A stretch of DNA of 24,551 nucleotides from CAZPAH01 sp964584495. GTDB lineage: Bacteria; Krumholzibacteriota; Krumholzibacteriia; Krumholzibacteriales; Krumholzibacteriaceae. The notes under the pieces were generated by a model. That model was not told where the DNA came from. It saw only the letters and a program-made list of their open reading frames with translations, and ran no database searches. Position numbers and translations under genes: made by a program. The stretch covers positions 1-24,551 of the forward strand of contig CAZPAH010000032.1 in assembly GCA_964584495.1 (NCBI GenBank). Direction: 5' to 3'. Shown here in pieces: positions 17,001 to 24,551 of this stretch. Numbering within the stretch: the stretch's first letter is position 1; every line of letters starts with the position of its first letter.

Positions 17001-18398
17001 ATGAGTCTCAGCATCAAATTCATGGGCGGGGTCAGGACCGTGACGGGATCGAACCATCTCATCTCCACCGGCAAATCCAGCGTCATTATAGACTGCGGGC
17101 TTTTTCAGGGACACAGGGAAGAGTTTTACAAGCGGAACTCGACTTTTTCTTTCGACCCGGCCACTCTCGACGCCATGATACTGTCGCACGCTCATATCGA
17201 TCACAGCGGCAATATACCGAACCTGGTGAAGCAGGGTTTCAGATCGAGAATACTGACAACCGATGCCACGCGGGATCTTTGCGCGGCCCTGCTCCCGGAC
17301 AGCGGACATATCCAGGAAGAAGACATCAAGTACGTTAACAAGATCCACGGGAGAAAGGGCCTCCCCCCGGTGACCCCCCTCTACACGAGGAAGGATGCGG
17401 AGGATTCCCTCAAGTACTTCTCCGGTCACCCCTACCGTCAGGAGGTGGCGGTCACCGAAGATATCTCGGTCACCTTCTTCGATGCCGGTCACGTGCTCGG
17501 ATCGGCGACACCTCTTCTCAGGATAAAAGGAGCCGGCGGCGATCTTCGGATCGCTTACGCCGTCGACCTCGGCAGAAAGAATATTCCGATCCTCAACGAT
17601 CCGGAAACCCCTCCCGACATCGATTACCTCTTTCTCGAAAGCACATACGGCGGCAGGCTCCACGATCCGGTCGAGAAAGCGAAGGACAGGCTGGCCGGGA
17701 TCATCAACTCGACCGAAAAGCGCGGAGGCAAGATAATAATACCCTCCTTCGCCCTAGAACGCACGCAGGAGATCGCCTATTACCTGAACCAGCTTCTCAT
17801 AGAGAAACGAATCCCCCGGATACCGATCTACGTGGACAGCCCTCTGGCCGTCAACATCACGGAGATATTCATACAACATCCCGAATGCTACGACGAGGAG
17901 ATGTACCAGGCTTTCCGCTCCGGATCCGATCCCCTCGGAACGGGCCGGATCGAATATATCACAGACGTGGAAAAATCTAAGAGTCTCAACGACGATCACA
18001 GGCCGATGATAATTATCTCTGCTTCGGGGATGTGCGAGGCGGGTCGCATAGTCCACCACCTGAAGAATAATATCGCCGACCCGAAAAACACCGTCCTGGT
18101 CGTCGGATATATGGCAAAAAACACCCTGGGCCGCCGGATCGTGGAGAGGCACGAGAAGGTCAAGATCTTCGGCGAGGAAATACCCCTGAGGGCCCAAGTA
18201 GAAATATTGAATACCTTCAGCGCGCACGCGGACAGGAACGACCTGCTGGAATACGTAAAGCCGCTGAAGGAGACGGTCAAGAAGATATTCATAGTCCACG
18301 GCGAGGAAGAACAGTCGGAGAAACTCTACGACCTTCTTCTCAAAGAGGGATTCCCGGTGCACCTGCCTCAGCCGGAGGAGGAGATGGAGATCCCCTGA
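17001..18398 (+). CDS. Beta-CASP metallo-beta-lactamase-fold ribonuclease-like protein
   Basis: This 465-residue protein has the MBL zinc motif HAHIDH at 63-68, further ligand candidates H103 and H164 (DAGHVLGS) and an Asp in VDLGR near 189. The beta-CASP region follows (IIIPSFALERTQEI, then SASGMCEAGRIVHHL), ending with SAHAD. This is the RNA-specificity type related to CPSF73/YSH1-like exonucleases; an RNA endo- or 5'-exonuclease is the likely role. The ATG at 17001 is chosen because AAAGGA lies 5-6 bases before it and the conserved SIKFMGG strand begins right after. The frame is open back to 16944, but those residues have no family support. Endonuclease V follows after 6 bases, so the two are co-transcribed. 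Confidence 0.92.
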   Translation: MSLSIKFMGGVRTVTGSNHLISTGKSSVIIDCGLFQGHREEFYKRNSTFSFDPATLDAMILSHAHIDHSGNIPNLVKQGFRSRILTTDATRDLCAALLPDSGHIQEEDIKYVNKIHGRKGLPPVTPLYTRKDAEDSLKYFSGHPYRQEVAVTEDISVTFFDAGHVLGSATPLLRIKGAGGDLRIAYAVDLGRKNIPILNDPETPPDIDYLFLESTYGGRLHDPVEKAKDRLAGIINSTEKRGGKIIIPSFALERTQEIAYYLNQLLIEKRIPRIPIYVDSPLAVNITEIFIQHPECYDEEMYQAFRSGSDPLGTGRIEYITDVEKSKSLNDDHRPMIIISASGMCEAGRIVHHLKNNIADPKNTVLVVGYMAKNTLGRRIVERHEKVKIFGEEIPLRAQVEILNTFSAHADRNDLLEYVKPLKETVKKIFIVHGEEEQSEKLYDLLLKEGFPVHLPQPEEEMEIP

Positions 18399-18404
18399 CG
18401 GCCG

Positions 18405-19076
18405 ATGAAAAGAGAGATACCACCTTTAACGAGTGCGATCGCTCCGGCCGAGGGCATACGGGTGCAGAAAGCCCTACGCGGGATGGTCAGCAGAAGATGG
18501 GACGGGAGAAGGATCGAATCGGTAGCCGGTATCGATGTACATTTTCCGTCCCGAAAGACGGCCAGAGCAGCTATCGTCGTTCTCTCCTTCCCCGAGCTCG
18601 AGCCGATCGAATCATTCGCCGTCGAGTGCCCCTGCGAAATGCCTTACATACCAGGTCTTCTATCGTTTAGGGAGATCCCTCCCATACTGGAAGCCTGGAA
18701 GAACCTTGACTCGGCTCCCTCGATAGCCCTTTGCGACAGCCACGGAACTGCCCATCCGAGGGGATTGGGCATGGCCAGCCATCTCGGCCTTCTGCTCGAT
18801 ATACCCACGATCGGTTGCGCCAAGTCCCACCTTTACGGATCGTTCGAGGACCCGGGCCCTTCAAAAGGAGACCGCTCCCCGGTGAGGGACAGGACCGGCA
18901 GGATAATCGGAACCGTTCTGAGAACGAGAGACAACGTCCGGCCCGTCTACGTATCGATCGGGCACATGATAGATCTCCGCAGGGCGGTAGGCATCACGAT
19001 CGCCTGCACTCCCCGCTACAGGATACCGTCCCCCCTTCGCGCGGCGCACAGGCTCGCGGGAGAATATTCAGCCTGA
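18405..19076 (+). CDS. nfi: Endonuclease V (deoxyinosine 3' endonuclease)
   Basis: Endonuclease V nicks DNA one base 3' of deoxyinosine and starts repair of deaminated adenine. All key residues are present, shifted by one from Thermotoga maritima numbering: D44 (AGIDV), Y81 in the PYIPG wedge, E90 (LLSFRE), D111 (CDSHG), H117 (HPRGLGMASHLG), K140 and H215. The length of 223 residues is normal. The usual DGxG at D111 reads DSHG, a mild variation. Start ATG 18405 lies 6 bases behind the beta-CASP gene with no strong ribosome binding site, so coupled translation is likely. The downstream gap of 194 bases before the rhomboid gene holds no clear gene. Confidence 0.96.
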   Translation: MKREIPPLTSAIAPAEGIRVQKALRGMVSRRWDGRRIESVAGIDVHFPSRKTARAAIVVLSFPELEPIESFAVECPCEMPYIPGLLSFREIPPILEAWKNLDSAPSIALCDSHGTAHPRGLGMASHLGLLLDIPTIGCAKSHLYGSFEDPGPSKGDRSPVRDRTGRIIGTVLRTRDNVRPVYVSIGHMIDLRRAVGITIACTPRYRIPSPLRAAHRLAGEYSA

Positions 19077-19270
19077 TCCCCTCGGCCCGGCGCTGGAATC
19101 CTTCTTGCAATTACCCCTTCCAAATCGATCAACAGCGGTCCGGGCTATGGCATAACACGCTGAATATAAGTTAGTTGGCCGCATGGCCGTGCAATCTTTC
19201 GTCGAGGCGCCCGGGAAGACGTCTCATTATGCAATACTTTCGGTAAGCGTGCAGGAACGAGGAAAAGAAC

Positions 19271-20872
19271 ATGATCATTCCGATCGGCACCAAATCGACC
19301 CTGGCGCTCAAACCGAAAGTGACAATCTCCCTGATAGCCGCCTGTACGCTGATATATATATTTTCGTTCCTCCAGGGGGGACAGACCGGGGAAGAACTGT
19401 TCAAGCTGCACAGGAAGCTATACGCCAGCCAGGTCCGCCTTTACCTCTACGACAGATCGGCGGACAGTGGGAAGGGTCCTTATCTCGATCCGCAAGGTGA
19501 GGCCGGCATCGAGATGATCGAGCGTGCCGACGATTATTCAGATATGCAGATCGGGATAATGGAAGCGATGAATATGTCCTGCACGGCGATCGAGACGATA
19601 CAGGAATATGAGAAGGTGCTTGTAGAAAGGAACGAGGATTATTATCCGGATGGTATCGCGAGGGATGAATTAAACGAATGGAATAGGCTGAAGAATCGCG
19701 AAGACGACATTCTCAATTCCCACGTCACATACGCCCTGGGGCTGGTTCCCAGCAAGATGAGCCGTTTCTATACCTTCATCACGCACATCTTTCTCCACGG
19801 AGATATCTGGCACCTGCTCGGAAACATGCTGTTTCTTTGGGTCGTCGGCTGCCTGCTGGAGGACAGCTGGGGTAGAATGCCTTTCCTCGGCTTCTTCATC
19901 CTCGGAGGTGTTTTCGCCGGGCTGGCCCACTGCCTTCAGGATACCGGCTCGAACGTGCCTCTTATCGGCGCTTCCGGGGCAATAGCCGCCGCGATGGGAG
20001 CCTTCACGATCAGGCACTTCATGACAAAGATCAAGTTTTTCTACTTTTTCCTCTTCCTGTTCAGGCCGGTCTGGGGAACCTTTCACCTGCCCGCGTTCGT
20101 TTTTCTGCCTTTCTGGTTTTTCCAGCAGATCGCGATGAAATCCTTCGCCGATATGGCGGGGGCGGCGGGGGGCGGAGTAGCCTACATGGCGCACATCGCA
20201 GGGTATTTGGCCGGGATCGTCGCCGCGTTGAGTGTGAAGGCGACGGGGCTCGAGAAGAAATGGATAAACCCGATGGTGCAGAAGAAACAGATCAGCGAAG
20301 GTGTGCTTAAGGATCCGCGTTTCAACGAGGCATGCAGGCAGTTGAACGAAGGCGGCGTGGAAAGGGCCAGGATCCTATTCGATAGGCTGATAAAGGAAAA
20401 TCCCGAGGATATTTCTACGATGCAGGATATCGCCGTTCTTTACCGCGAGCACGGACTGCCCGAGGAGAGCGGGGGATTGTACGATACGGCCCTCAAAACC
20501 CTCTTCCTCAGATCGAAAAACGAGGAAGCGGTCCACCTGGTCCTGGGGCTTATCGCCGCAAGGGGAAATCCGGTCCCGGTCAATCCGCATTTCATCATGA
20601 ACGCGGGTAAATACCTCGCAGGCCGGGGAAATTTCGGAGAGGCGATCGACGCCTACAGGTATATTATCAAGGAAAACCTCAATCCGCAGGTTACGGTAAA
20701 GGCATCGATCGCCCTCGCGCGGCTTCTAGGAGAGAAGATGGACAACAGGCGTGACGCGATCGCGGTACTAGAGGAGGCGAAAGACCTCGCCGTGGGATCC
20801 GCCTGGCTTGAAAGAATTATCGAAACCGAGGCTATCCTCACGACGGAAAAGCACTGGCCCCTGCCGGTATGA
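19271..20872 (+). CDS. Rhomboid intramembrane serine protease with C-terminal TPR region
   Basis: The protein has 533 residues. After a first membrane segment (about 17-33) comes an unusually long soluble insert (about 35-155), then the rhomboid core: HGDIWHLLGN (H181, N185), catalytic GASG with S235 and the AHIAGYLAG helix with H308. The Ser-His dyad is complete, so it should be active. Residues about 335-533 are helical repeats of TPR type (e.g. NEGGVERARILFDRLIKENPED, GNFGEAIDAYRYIIKENLNP). The usual aspect of rhomboids is cleavage of single-pass membrane proteins; the TPR part may recruit partners or substrates. GAGGAAAAG precedes the ATG at 19271. It converges on the selenoprotein gene with only 36 bases between. 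Confidence 0.92.
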   Translation: MIIPIGTKSTLALKPKVTISLIAACTLIYIFSFLQGGQTGEELFKLHRKLYASQVRLYLYDRSADSGKGPYLDPQGEAGIEMIERADDYSDMQIGIMEAMNMSCTAIETIQEYEKVLVERNEDYYPDGIARDELNEWNRLKNREDDILNSHVTYALGLVPSKMSRFYTFITHIFLHGDIWHLLGNMLFLWVVGCLLEDSWGRMPFLGFFILGGVFAGLAHCLQDTGSNVPLIGASGAIAAAMGAFTIRHFMTKIKFFYFFLFLFRPVWGTFHLPAFVFLPFWFFQQIAMKSFADMAGAAGGGVAYMAHIAGYLAGIVAALSVKATGLEKKWINPMVQKKQISEGVLKDPRFNEACRQLNEGGVERARILFDRLIKENPEDISTMQDIAVLYREHGLPEESGGLYDTALKTLFLRSKNEEAVHLVLGLIAARGNPVPVNPHFIMNAGKYLAGRGNFGEAIDAYRYIIKENLNPQVTVKASIALARLLGEKMDNRRDAIAVLEEAKDLAVGSAWLERIIETEAILTTEKHWPLPV

Positions 20873-20874
20873 CC

Positions 20875-20888
20875 CGGAGAATTCTCCG
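20875..20888. terminator. 14-base palindrome between convergent genes
   Basis: CGGAGAATTCTCCG is a perfect palindrome in the 36-base gap between the rhomboid (+) and selenoprotein (-) stops. As RNA it gives a 5-bp stem with an AATT loop. No U-tract follows in either direction, so its role in termination is only suggested by position. Confidence 0.3.
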
Positions 20889-20908
20889 CACCCGTCCGGC
20901 ATAATCTT

Positions 20909-22189
20909 TCATCTTACCGTGACCGCCCGACCGGCTGGACCGTCCCCCGTTTCGCCGGGCCGGATCCTCTCCAGGATATCCCTGACCACATCCTCGAAAT
21001 CATCCGAATGTCCCACGAGACGGCTGCGCATCCGTCCCTCCACGTCGACGATAACTGTAGTAGGTGTGTACATCACATCGAGAATGTTTCTCGAGTATTG
21101 CCGGCTGTCGATGAGCGTTGGCGATCTGACCCCCTTCTCACCCATGATCTCTAGCGTCTTCCTCAACATTCCTTTCGAATCGATATAGACGAGCCTGAAT
21201 CCCAGCTGCTTCTCGAACCTTCTCAATTCCTCCATTTGCGGCAACTCCGCAATACAGGGAGGTCAGGTGGGCGACCAGGCGCTGATCACCAGGCATTCGC
21301 CCCTGTATTCCTTAAGGCTGTGGCTGCCCCCCTTTATATCCATAAACTCTCTATCGGGGAGTATGTCCCCTTCGAACAGCCTCACCGCCGCGATCTTTTG
21401 ATCCAGATCGGTCGAGCCGGGATATTCGAGCGCGTAGAGGCTGTCGAGCCTCACCTCTTCCCTTCCACCGGGGACTCCCGCCACGAACCTGATATACGAT
21501 TCGATCGCTTCCCTTCTCTCTCCCTTTTCCAGATGGTAGCGGCCTAGTATCTCATCGGCGAAGGGGTAGCCGGAAGCCTTCTCCAGGACGGCCAGGGCCT
21601 CCTCTTTCTTTCCCTCCATATCTAGGAGCTCGCCGAGCACCGTGTTGACGTGAGATCTTACATAATCGTCCGGGGCATATTCCCCGGCTTTCTCCAGGCA
21701 CTCCCGGGCCAATTCCCTGTTCCCGTCGTCTTCCTCGTACATGAGGTAGTAACCGAGGTAGAGATACGCTAAGTAGCCCGTCTCGCCGCTGCCGCATATC
21801 TCGCGGGCCAGCTTTACGGCCGCATCCCTGTCGGAATCCCACAGAAGATTGAACTTCGCGTAAAGCAGCATCGACCGGATATAGGGATCGGTCTCGGTCT
21901 TCATCAACTTGTCGCAATAGGCGAATGCCCCGTCACGATCTCCGCCCTCCACCGCCATCGTCTCCATGATTCTCTTGTAGGCTAGCATCCTGAACGGATG
22001 CCTCCTGTTATTCTCGACGAAGATGTTCAGCCTTTCTATCTTCCCGTCGTAATCATCGACCGCGGCGGCGGCTTCGTACTCCTCCAGTACGTACAGGTCG
22101 GAGTTACCCCGTCCATCGGAACAGCCCTCAAGCGACAGGGCCGCCAGCATCAGTACGATTAGCGGCAGGATAGGATGTCGTTTCCTCAT
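20909..22189 (-). CDS. Selenocysteine-containing TPR lipoprotein with TlpA/thioredoxin domain (in-frame TGA read as Sec)
   Basis: Read through the TGA at 21265-21263, this is one 426-residue protein. Residues 1-23 are a lipoprotein signal (LSLEGC, lipid Cys23). About 30-250 are TPR-like helices. From about 275 a TlpA/thioredoxin domain begins (GECLVISAWSPT), with U309-P-P-C312-IAELP as the redox motif, and it continues to cis-Pro376 in MYTPTTVIVD. The TGA replaces exactly the first cysteine of a CPPC motif. A SECIS-like hairpin follows it at once. The final stop is also TGA. Start ATG 22189 has AGGAGG 11 bases upstream. The likely role is a periplasmic thiol-disulfide or peroxide reductase tethered to a membrane. 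It follows a glycosyltransferase by 52 bases. Alternatives are a TGC/TGT-to-TGA sequencing error or a nonsense mutation; the hairpin argues against both. Confidence 0.85.
21229..21262 (-). promoter_or_regulatory. Bacterial SECIS-like stem-loop directly after the UGA
   Basis: On the - strand, CCTCC (21262-21258) pairs with GGAGG (21233-21229). After a small internal loop (CTGTA opposite AT), TTGCGG (21252-21247) pairs perfectly with CCGCAA (21241-21236) around the loop AGTTG (21246-21242). The apical loop begins 16 bases after the UGA and has G as its second base. Both properties fit the bacterial SECIS rules as I know them (loop 16-37 nt from UGA, G within the first two loop bases, short upper stem). 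It would bind SelB. Confidence 0.78.
21263..21265 (-). other. Recoded UGA (selenocysteine codon)
   Basis: The - strand codon is TGA, in frame between ACC (Thr308) and CCT (Pro310), at the position of the attacking cysteine in a W-S-P-T-C-P-P-C thioredoxin motif. Single-base change to TGC or TGT would give Cys. Confidence 0.82.
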
Positions 22190-22241
22190 GCCAGCATTTT
22201 CCTCCTAATTCCCCGTTGATGTCGATCTTGACAGGCGAACC

Positions 22242-23387
22242 CTATAAGGTTCCGGCGAGACCTTCCTCGATCAGGGCCGCCATCTCATCGGCCCTTCGCT
22301 GCCAGCTTCTGCTCCTGGCGTACTCCTTGAGAGCCTTTCCGTCGCTTCCCTCGAGCAGCGCGGTCTTGATCATATCTATGAACTGCACGGCATCATCGGC
22401 GATATAGAAGAGATCCTCCAGCTCGGCCATATCGTCCGAGTACCTTAATGTCACGGCGGGACGACCCGAAGCGGCGTATTCGTAAAGTTTGTTCGGATCG
22501 GCAAAACGCCTCAGCCGGTTGACCTTCAGCGGCACGAGGCATACATCGACTGCCGACAGATAGCTCCCGAGCCTGTCGTAAGGCCTCTCTCCCAGATGAA
22601 CGATCCGCCGCCCCGACCCGGTCATACTCGCGAACCTCTCCTCCATGCCCGCGAGAACGGGTCCGATCAGCACGAGGGAGCCTTCGACGAACTCATCCGC
22701 TATTCTCTCGACCAGGTCGAAATCGAACCACTCCCCTATGGCGCCGACATAGCCCAGCACCGGGCGAGGAAGGCTTTTCATCTCTTCCGGTGTCCCCGCC
22801 GAGGCGCTCCGTTCGAAGATATCCACGTCCACGCCGTTACCTATCTTACGGATATTACGCCCTCCCGCCTCCTCGAGAAATTTCACCAGCCCGCCGCTCA
22901 CGGCGGTCATCAAGTCCGAGGAGAGCACAAGTTTCCTGAAGTAACGCCCCGCCCACCGCGGGGTCAGCGGAAAGGCCAGAGGATCGTCGTTGCAGTCGTA
23001 GAGCAGGAGCGATCTATTCAGAAAAGGGAGGACCGCCGAATAGTAGATGTTGGAGACGTAAAACACCCTGTCTTTCCCGCCGAAGCCGGTTGATTGCAGC
23101 ACAATCTTCAGCCAGACGAGAAGGATCGCGTTCCAAAGGAAGCGTACGGGCGGAATGGAGAAAAGGATCCGAAGGGTCCTCTGGGGGAAATTCTTGAAAA
23201 CAGGAATGCAGATATGCGTTATCCTGCCGTCCCTCGCCGGCCTGAAATTATTCCGCCCCCCCTTTACCACAGTCGAGAGAAACAGAATCTTCCAGTCTGA
23301 CGGAAATCTCGAGAGTATCTGCTGCTTCCTCGTCCTGACGTAAAGGTACTGTATCTCGGAAAAGCAAATTACTCGCACCCGTCGCAC
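22242..23387 (-). CDS. GT4-family glycosyltransferase
   Basis: This 381-residue GT-B-fold protein has an N-terminal acceptor half (1-190), then the GNGVDVDIF hinge motif and a second Rossmann half (GYVGAIGEWFDFDLVE). It ends in the donor-site motif PNKLYEYAASGRPAV, where the E-Y-AASG glutamate position is typical of GT4. Such enzymes add a sugar from a nucleotide donor to cell-surface polysaccharide or lipid-linked oligosaccharide; the exact sugar is not readable. The start is GTG at 23387, 7 bases after the DegT stop, so the genes are coupled. Together with the sugar aminotransferase upstream it suggests a surface-glycan cluster extending beyond the right edge. The selenoprotein follows after 52 bases, probably in the same transcript. 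Hydrophobic stretches at about 80-95 are part of the fold. Confidence 0.85.
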   Translation of the reverse strand: MRRVRVICFSEIQYLYVRTRKQQILSRFPSDWKILFLSTVVKGGRNNFRPARDGRITHICIPVFKNFPQRTLRILFSIPPVRFLWNAILLVWLKIVLQSTGFGGKDRVFYVSNIYYSAVLPFLNRSLLLYDCNDDPLAFPLTPRWAGRYFRKLVLSSDLMTAVSGGLVKFLEEAGGRNIRKIGNGVDVDIFERSASAGTPEEMKSLPRPVLGYVGAIGEWFDFDLVERIADEFVEGSLVLIGPVLAGMEERFASMTGSGRRIVHLGERPYDRLGSYLSAVDVCLVPLKVNRLRRFADPNKLYEYAASGRPAVTLRYSDDMAELEDLFYIADDAVQFIDMIKTALLEGSDGKALKEYARSRSWQRRADEMAALIEEGLAGTL

Positions 23388-23394
23388 CTCGCCA

Positions 23395-24507
23395 TCATTC
23401 GGCTCCCGCCTCGAACTCCAAGATCTTTCCTATCACGTAATCCTGCTGCTCTCTCGCCAGCTCGCAGTATACCGGCAGGGCGAGGGTCTCCCTCGCCGCC
23501 CTTTCCGCTTCGGGCATATCTCCCGGCGTCCCCCCGAGGTAGGAAAAGCATTTCTGAAGATGTAGCGGGACCGGGTAATATATCTCGCATCCGACACCGT
23601 TGGCGTTGAGAAACTCCTTCAGCCTATCTCGCCGTGAAGTCCTTATCACGTACTGGTTATATATATGAACGTTGTGTTTCTCGACGTAAGGCGTTTCTAC
23701 TCCATCGATTCCCTTCAAGCGATCATCGTAGTACCGGGCGTTCTTCCTCCTGCCCTCGCTCCAGGAATCCAGCCGTCCCAGCTTCACGAGAAGCACGGCG
23801 GCCTGGAGGGCGTCCAGCCGGCTGTTTATACCGACGACATCGTGGAAATACCTCTCCTTGCCCCCATGCACCCTCAGGATGGAGAGACGCTCCGCCAACG
23901 ACCTGTCGCCGGTGGTTATCATTCCGCCATCACCGGCTCCTCCCAGGTTCTTCGAGGGGAAGAAGGAGAAACACCCCGCTTTTCCGAGCGAGCCGGCCTT
24001 TCGGCCCTTGTAAATTGACCCGATCGACTGGCAGGAATCCTCTACCACCGGCACTTTCCTTCCAGAGGCCGAATCGAGGATCGGATCTATATCGGCGGTC
24101 TGCCCGTAAAGGTGAACGACGAGGACCGCCTTGGTCCTGGAGGTGAAAGCGGCCTCGACCGCCGCCGGGTCGATATTGTATGTGTTAGGATCGATATCGG
24201 CGAAAACCGGCCTTGCCCCGAGGCGTGTTATCGAGCTGACGGTGGAGAAAAAGCTGTAGGGGGTTGTAATGACCTCGTCCCCCGGGCCTATCCCGAGTGC
24301 CATCAGGGTCAGTAGGATCGCATCGCTCCCCGACGCCACACCGACGGCGTGGGGTGTATTGCAATACTCCGCGATCTTCTCCTCCAGCTCCTTAACCTTG
24401 GGCCCCATTATGAAGTGCTGAGACTCGAAGACCTCTTCCACCGCGCTGCGGATCTCGTCCCTGATAGTCTCGTGCTGCGCTACCAGATCGAGCAACTTGA
24501 CTTCCAA
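23395..24507 (-). CDS. DegT/DnrJ/EryC1/StrS-family sugar aminotransferase
   Basis: This PLP enzyme makes amino sugars from nucleotide-linked keto sugars. At 370 residues it is full length. The Schiff-base lysine K186 sits in FFPSKNLGG, D157 and Q160 in VVEDSCQSIG contact the cofactor, and ASGSDAILLTLMAL near 58-71 is the phosphate-binding start. GINSRLDALQAAVLLVKL is the typical family block. The start is TTG at 24507 with a strong GGAGGAG site about 7 bases upstream; no ATG fits better. It is the first visible gene of a glycan-modification unit that continues with the GT4 gene. The upstream 44 bases to the window end hold only this ribosome binding site. The exact keto-sugar substrate is not predictable from the sequence. 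Confidence 0.93.
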   Translation of the reverse strand: MEVKLLDLVAQHETIRDEIRSAVEEVFESQHFIMGPKVKELEEKIAEYCNTPHAVGVASGSDAILLTLMALGIGPGDEVITTPYSFFSTVSSITRLGARPVFADIDPNTYNIDPAAVEAAFTSRTKAVLVVHLYGQTADIDPILDSASGRKVPVVEDSCQSIGSIYKGRKAGSLGKAGCFSFFPSKNLGGAGDGGMITTGDRSLAERLSILRVHGGKERYFHDVVGINSRLDALQAAVLLVKLGRLDSWSEGRRKNARYYDDRLKGIDGVETPYVEKHNVHIYNQYVIRTSRRDRLKEFLNANGVGCEIYYPVPLHLQKCFSYLGGTPGDMPEAERAARETLALPVYCELAREQQDYVIGKILEFEAGAE

Positions 24508-24551
24508 AAAGTATCTCCTCCATCCTTTCGCCGGCCCACAGTCTTCATGAG

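Noticed and set aside
16932..17663. Long antisense ORF over the beta-CASP gene (243 codons), and similar ones at 10041-10673, 10680-11423 and 1598-2329
   Set aside because: They are shadows of well-supported genes on the other strand, caused by high GC and biased third positions, with no family features or ribosome binding sites.
19077..19270. Possible promoter (TATAAG at 19165-19170) or small gene ahead of the rhomboid gene
   Set aside because: No -35 lies at a suitable distance and no ORF there has a ribosome binding site or recognisable product.
20909..21244. A separate 111-residue thioredoxin-like gene starting at a TTG at 21244
   Set aside because: It would lack the first half of the thioredoxin fold and its active site. 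The preceding codons PPCIAE are in frame and complete the motif of the upstream ORF, so both belong to one selenoprotein.
21263..22189. A 308-residue TPR lipoprotein that simply ends at the TGA
   Set aside because: The last residues are already a thioredoxin first strand (ECLVISAWSPT) and would be pointless without the following PPC and fold.
22186..22197. Three-codon upstream ORF (ATG CTG GCA TGA) overlapping the selenoprotein start
   Set aside because: It sits at the better distance from AGGAGG, but such a short frame is easily chance and nothing else supports a leader peptide.
1..24551. Reassigned TGA (Gly or Trp code) as explanation for the in-frame TGA
   Set aside because: The M1 peptidase, hemW, Crp/Fnr, tldD, tldE, beta-CASP, endonuclease V, rhomboid and DegT genes all end properly at TGA.

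Overview
This is about 24.5 kb of GC-rich bacterial DNA with no mobile elements, CRISPR arrays or recognisable RNA genes. Two exported peptidases end in the QNYPNPFNP-type FlgD/Por-secretion C-terminal domain common in the FCB group and allied candidate phyla (Krumholzibacteriota, Eisenbacteria, Latescibacteria-like). That domain, the lipoproteins and the class I hybrid-cluster protein suggest an anaerobic or microaerophilic Gram-negative from such a lineage. The placement is inference from protein style, not a database match. TGA is a normal stop for most genes here, so the standard code applies. Several starts are TTG or GTG with good ribosome binding sites.

Layout. 1-1374 (+): 3' part of an M1 aminopeptidase with a sorting domain. 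1556-4528 (-): lepA followed by hemW, a frequent pairing. 4766-7225: hcp (-) divergent from a cysteine-less Crp/Fnr regulator (+), with a perfect TTGACC-TG-GGTCAA dyad between them where a class II activator of hcp would bind. 7355-8500 (+): class V aminotransferase. 8590-9702 (+): two LiaI/LiaF-like membrane proteins. 9810-12002 (-): M28 peptidase with a beta-propeller inserted in its peptidase domain. 12244-20872 (+): tldD-tldE (4-base overlap), a double aspartyl-protease/PDZ protein, a beta-CASP nuclease, endonuclease V and a rhomboid-TPR protein. 20909-24507 (-): DegT aminotransferase, GT4 glycosyltransferase and a lipoprotein thioredoxin.

The most striking feature is the last gene. The apparent stop of a TPR lipoprotein at 21263-21265 is a TGA exactly where the first cysteine of a TlpA/thioredoxin CPPC motif belongs. 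The frame continues through the rest of the thioredoxin fold to 20909. Directly after the TGA lies a two-part stem-loop that fits the bacterial SECIS rules. I read it as one 426-residue selenoprotein with a U-P-P-C redox centre, which conventional annotation would split into two broken genes.

The second strong signal is the hcp control region. The operator, its position near -41 relative to a perfect TATAAT, and the adjacent regulator form a self-contained HcpR-like nitrosative-stress switch. Much of the rest is proteolysis and envelope work: M1, M28, TldD/E, aspartyl-PDZ, rhomboid and LiaF-like proteins. The left intergenic gaps are all below 250 bases and are described where they hold something.
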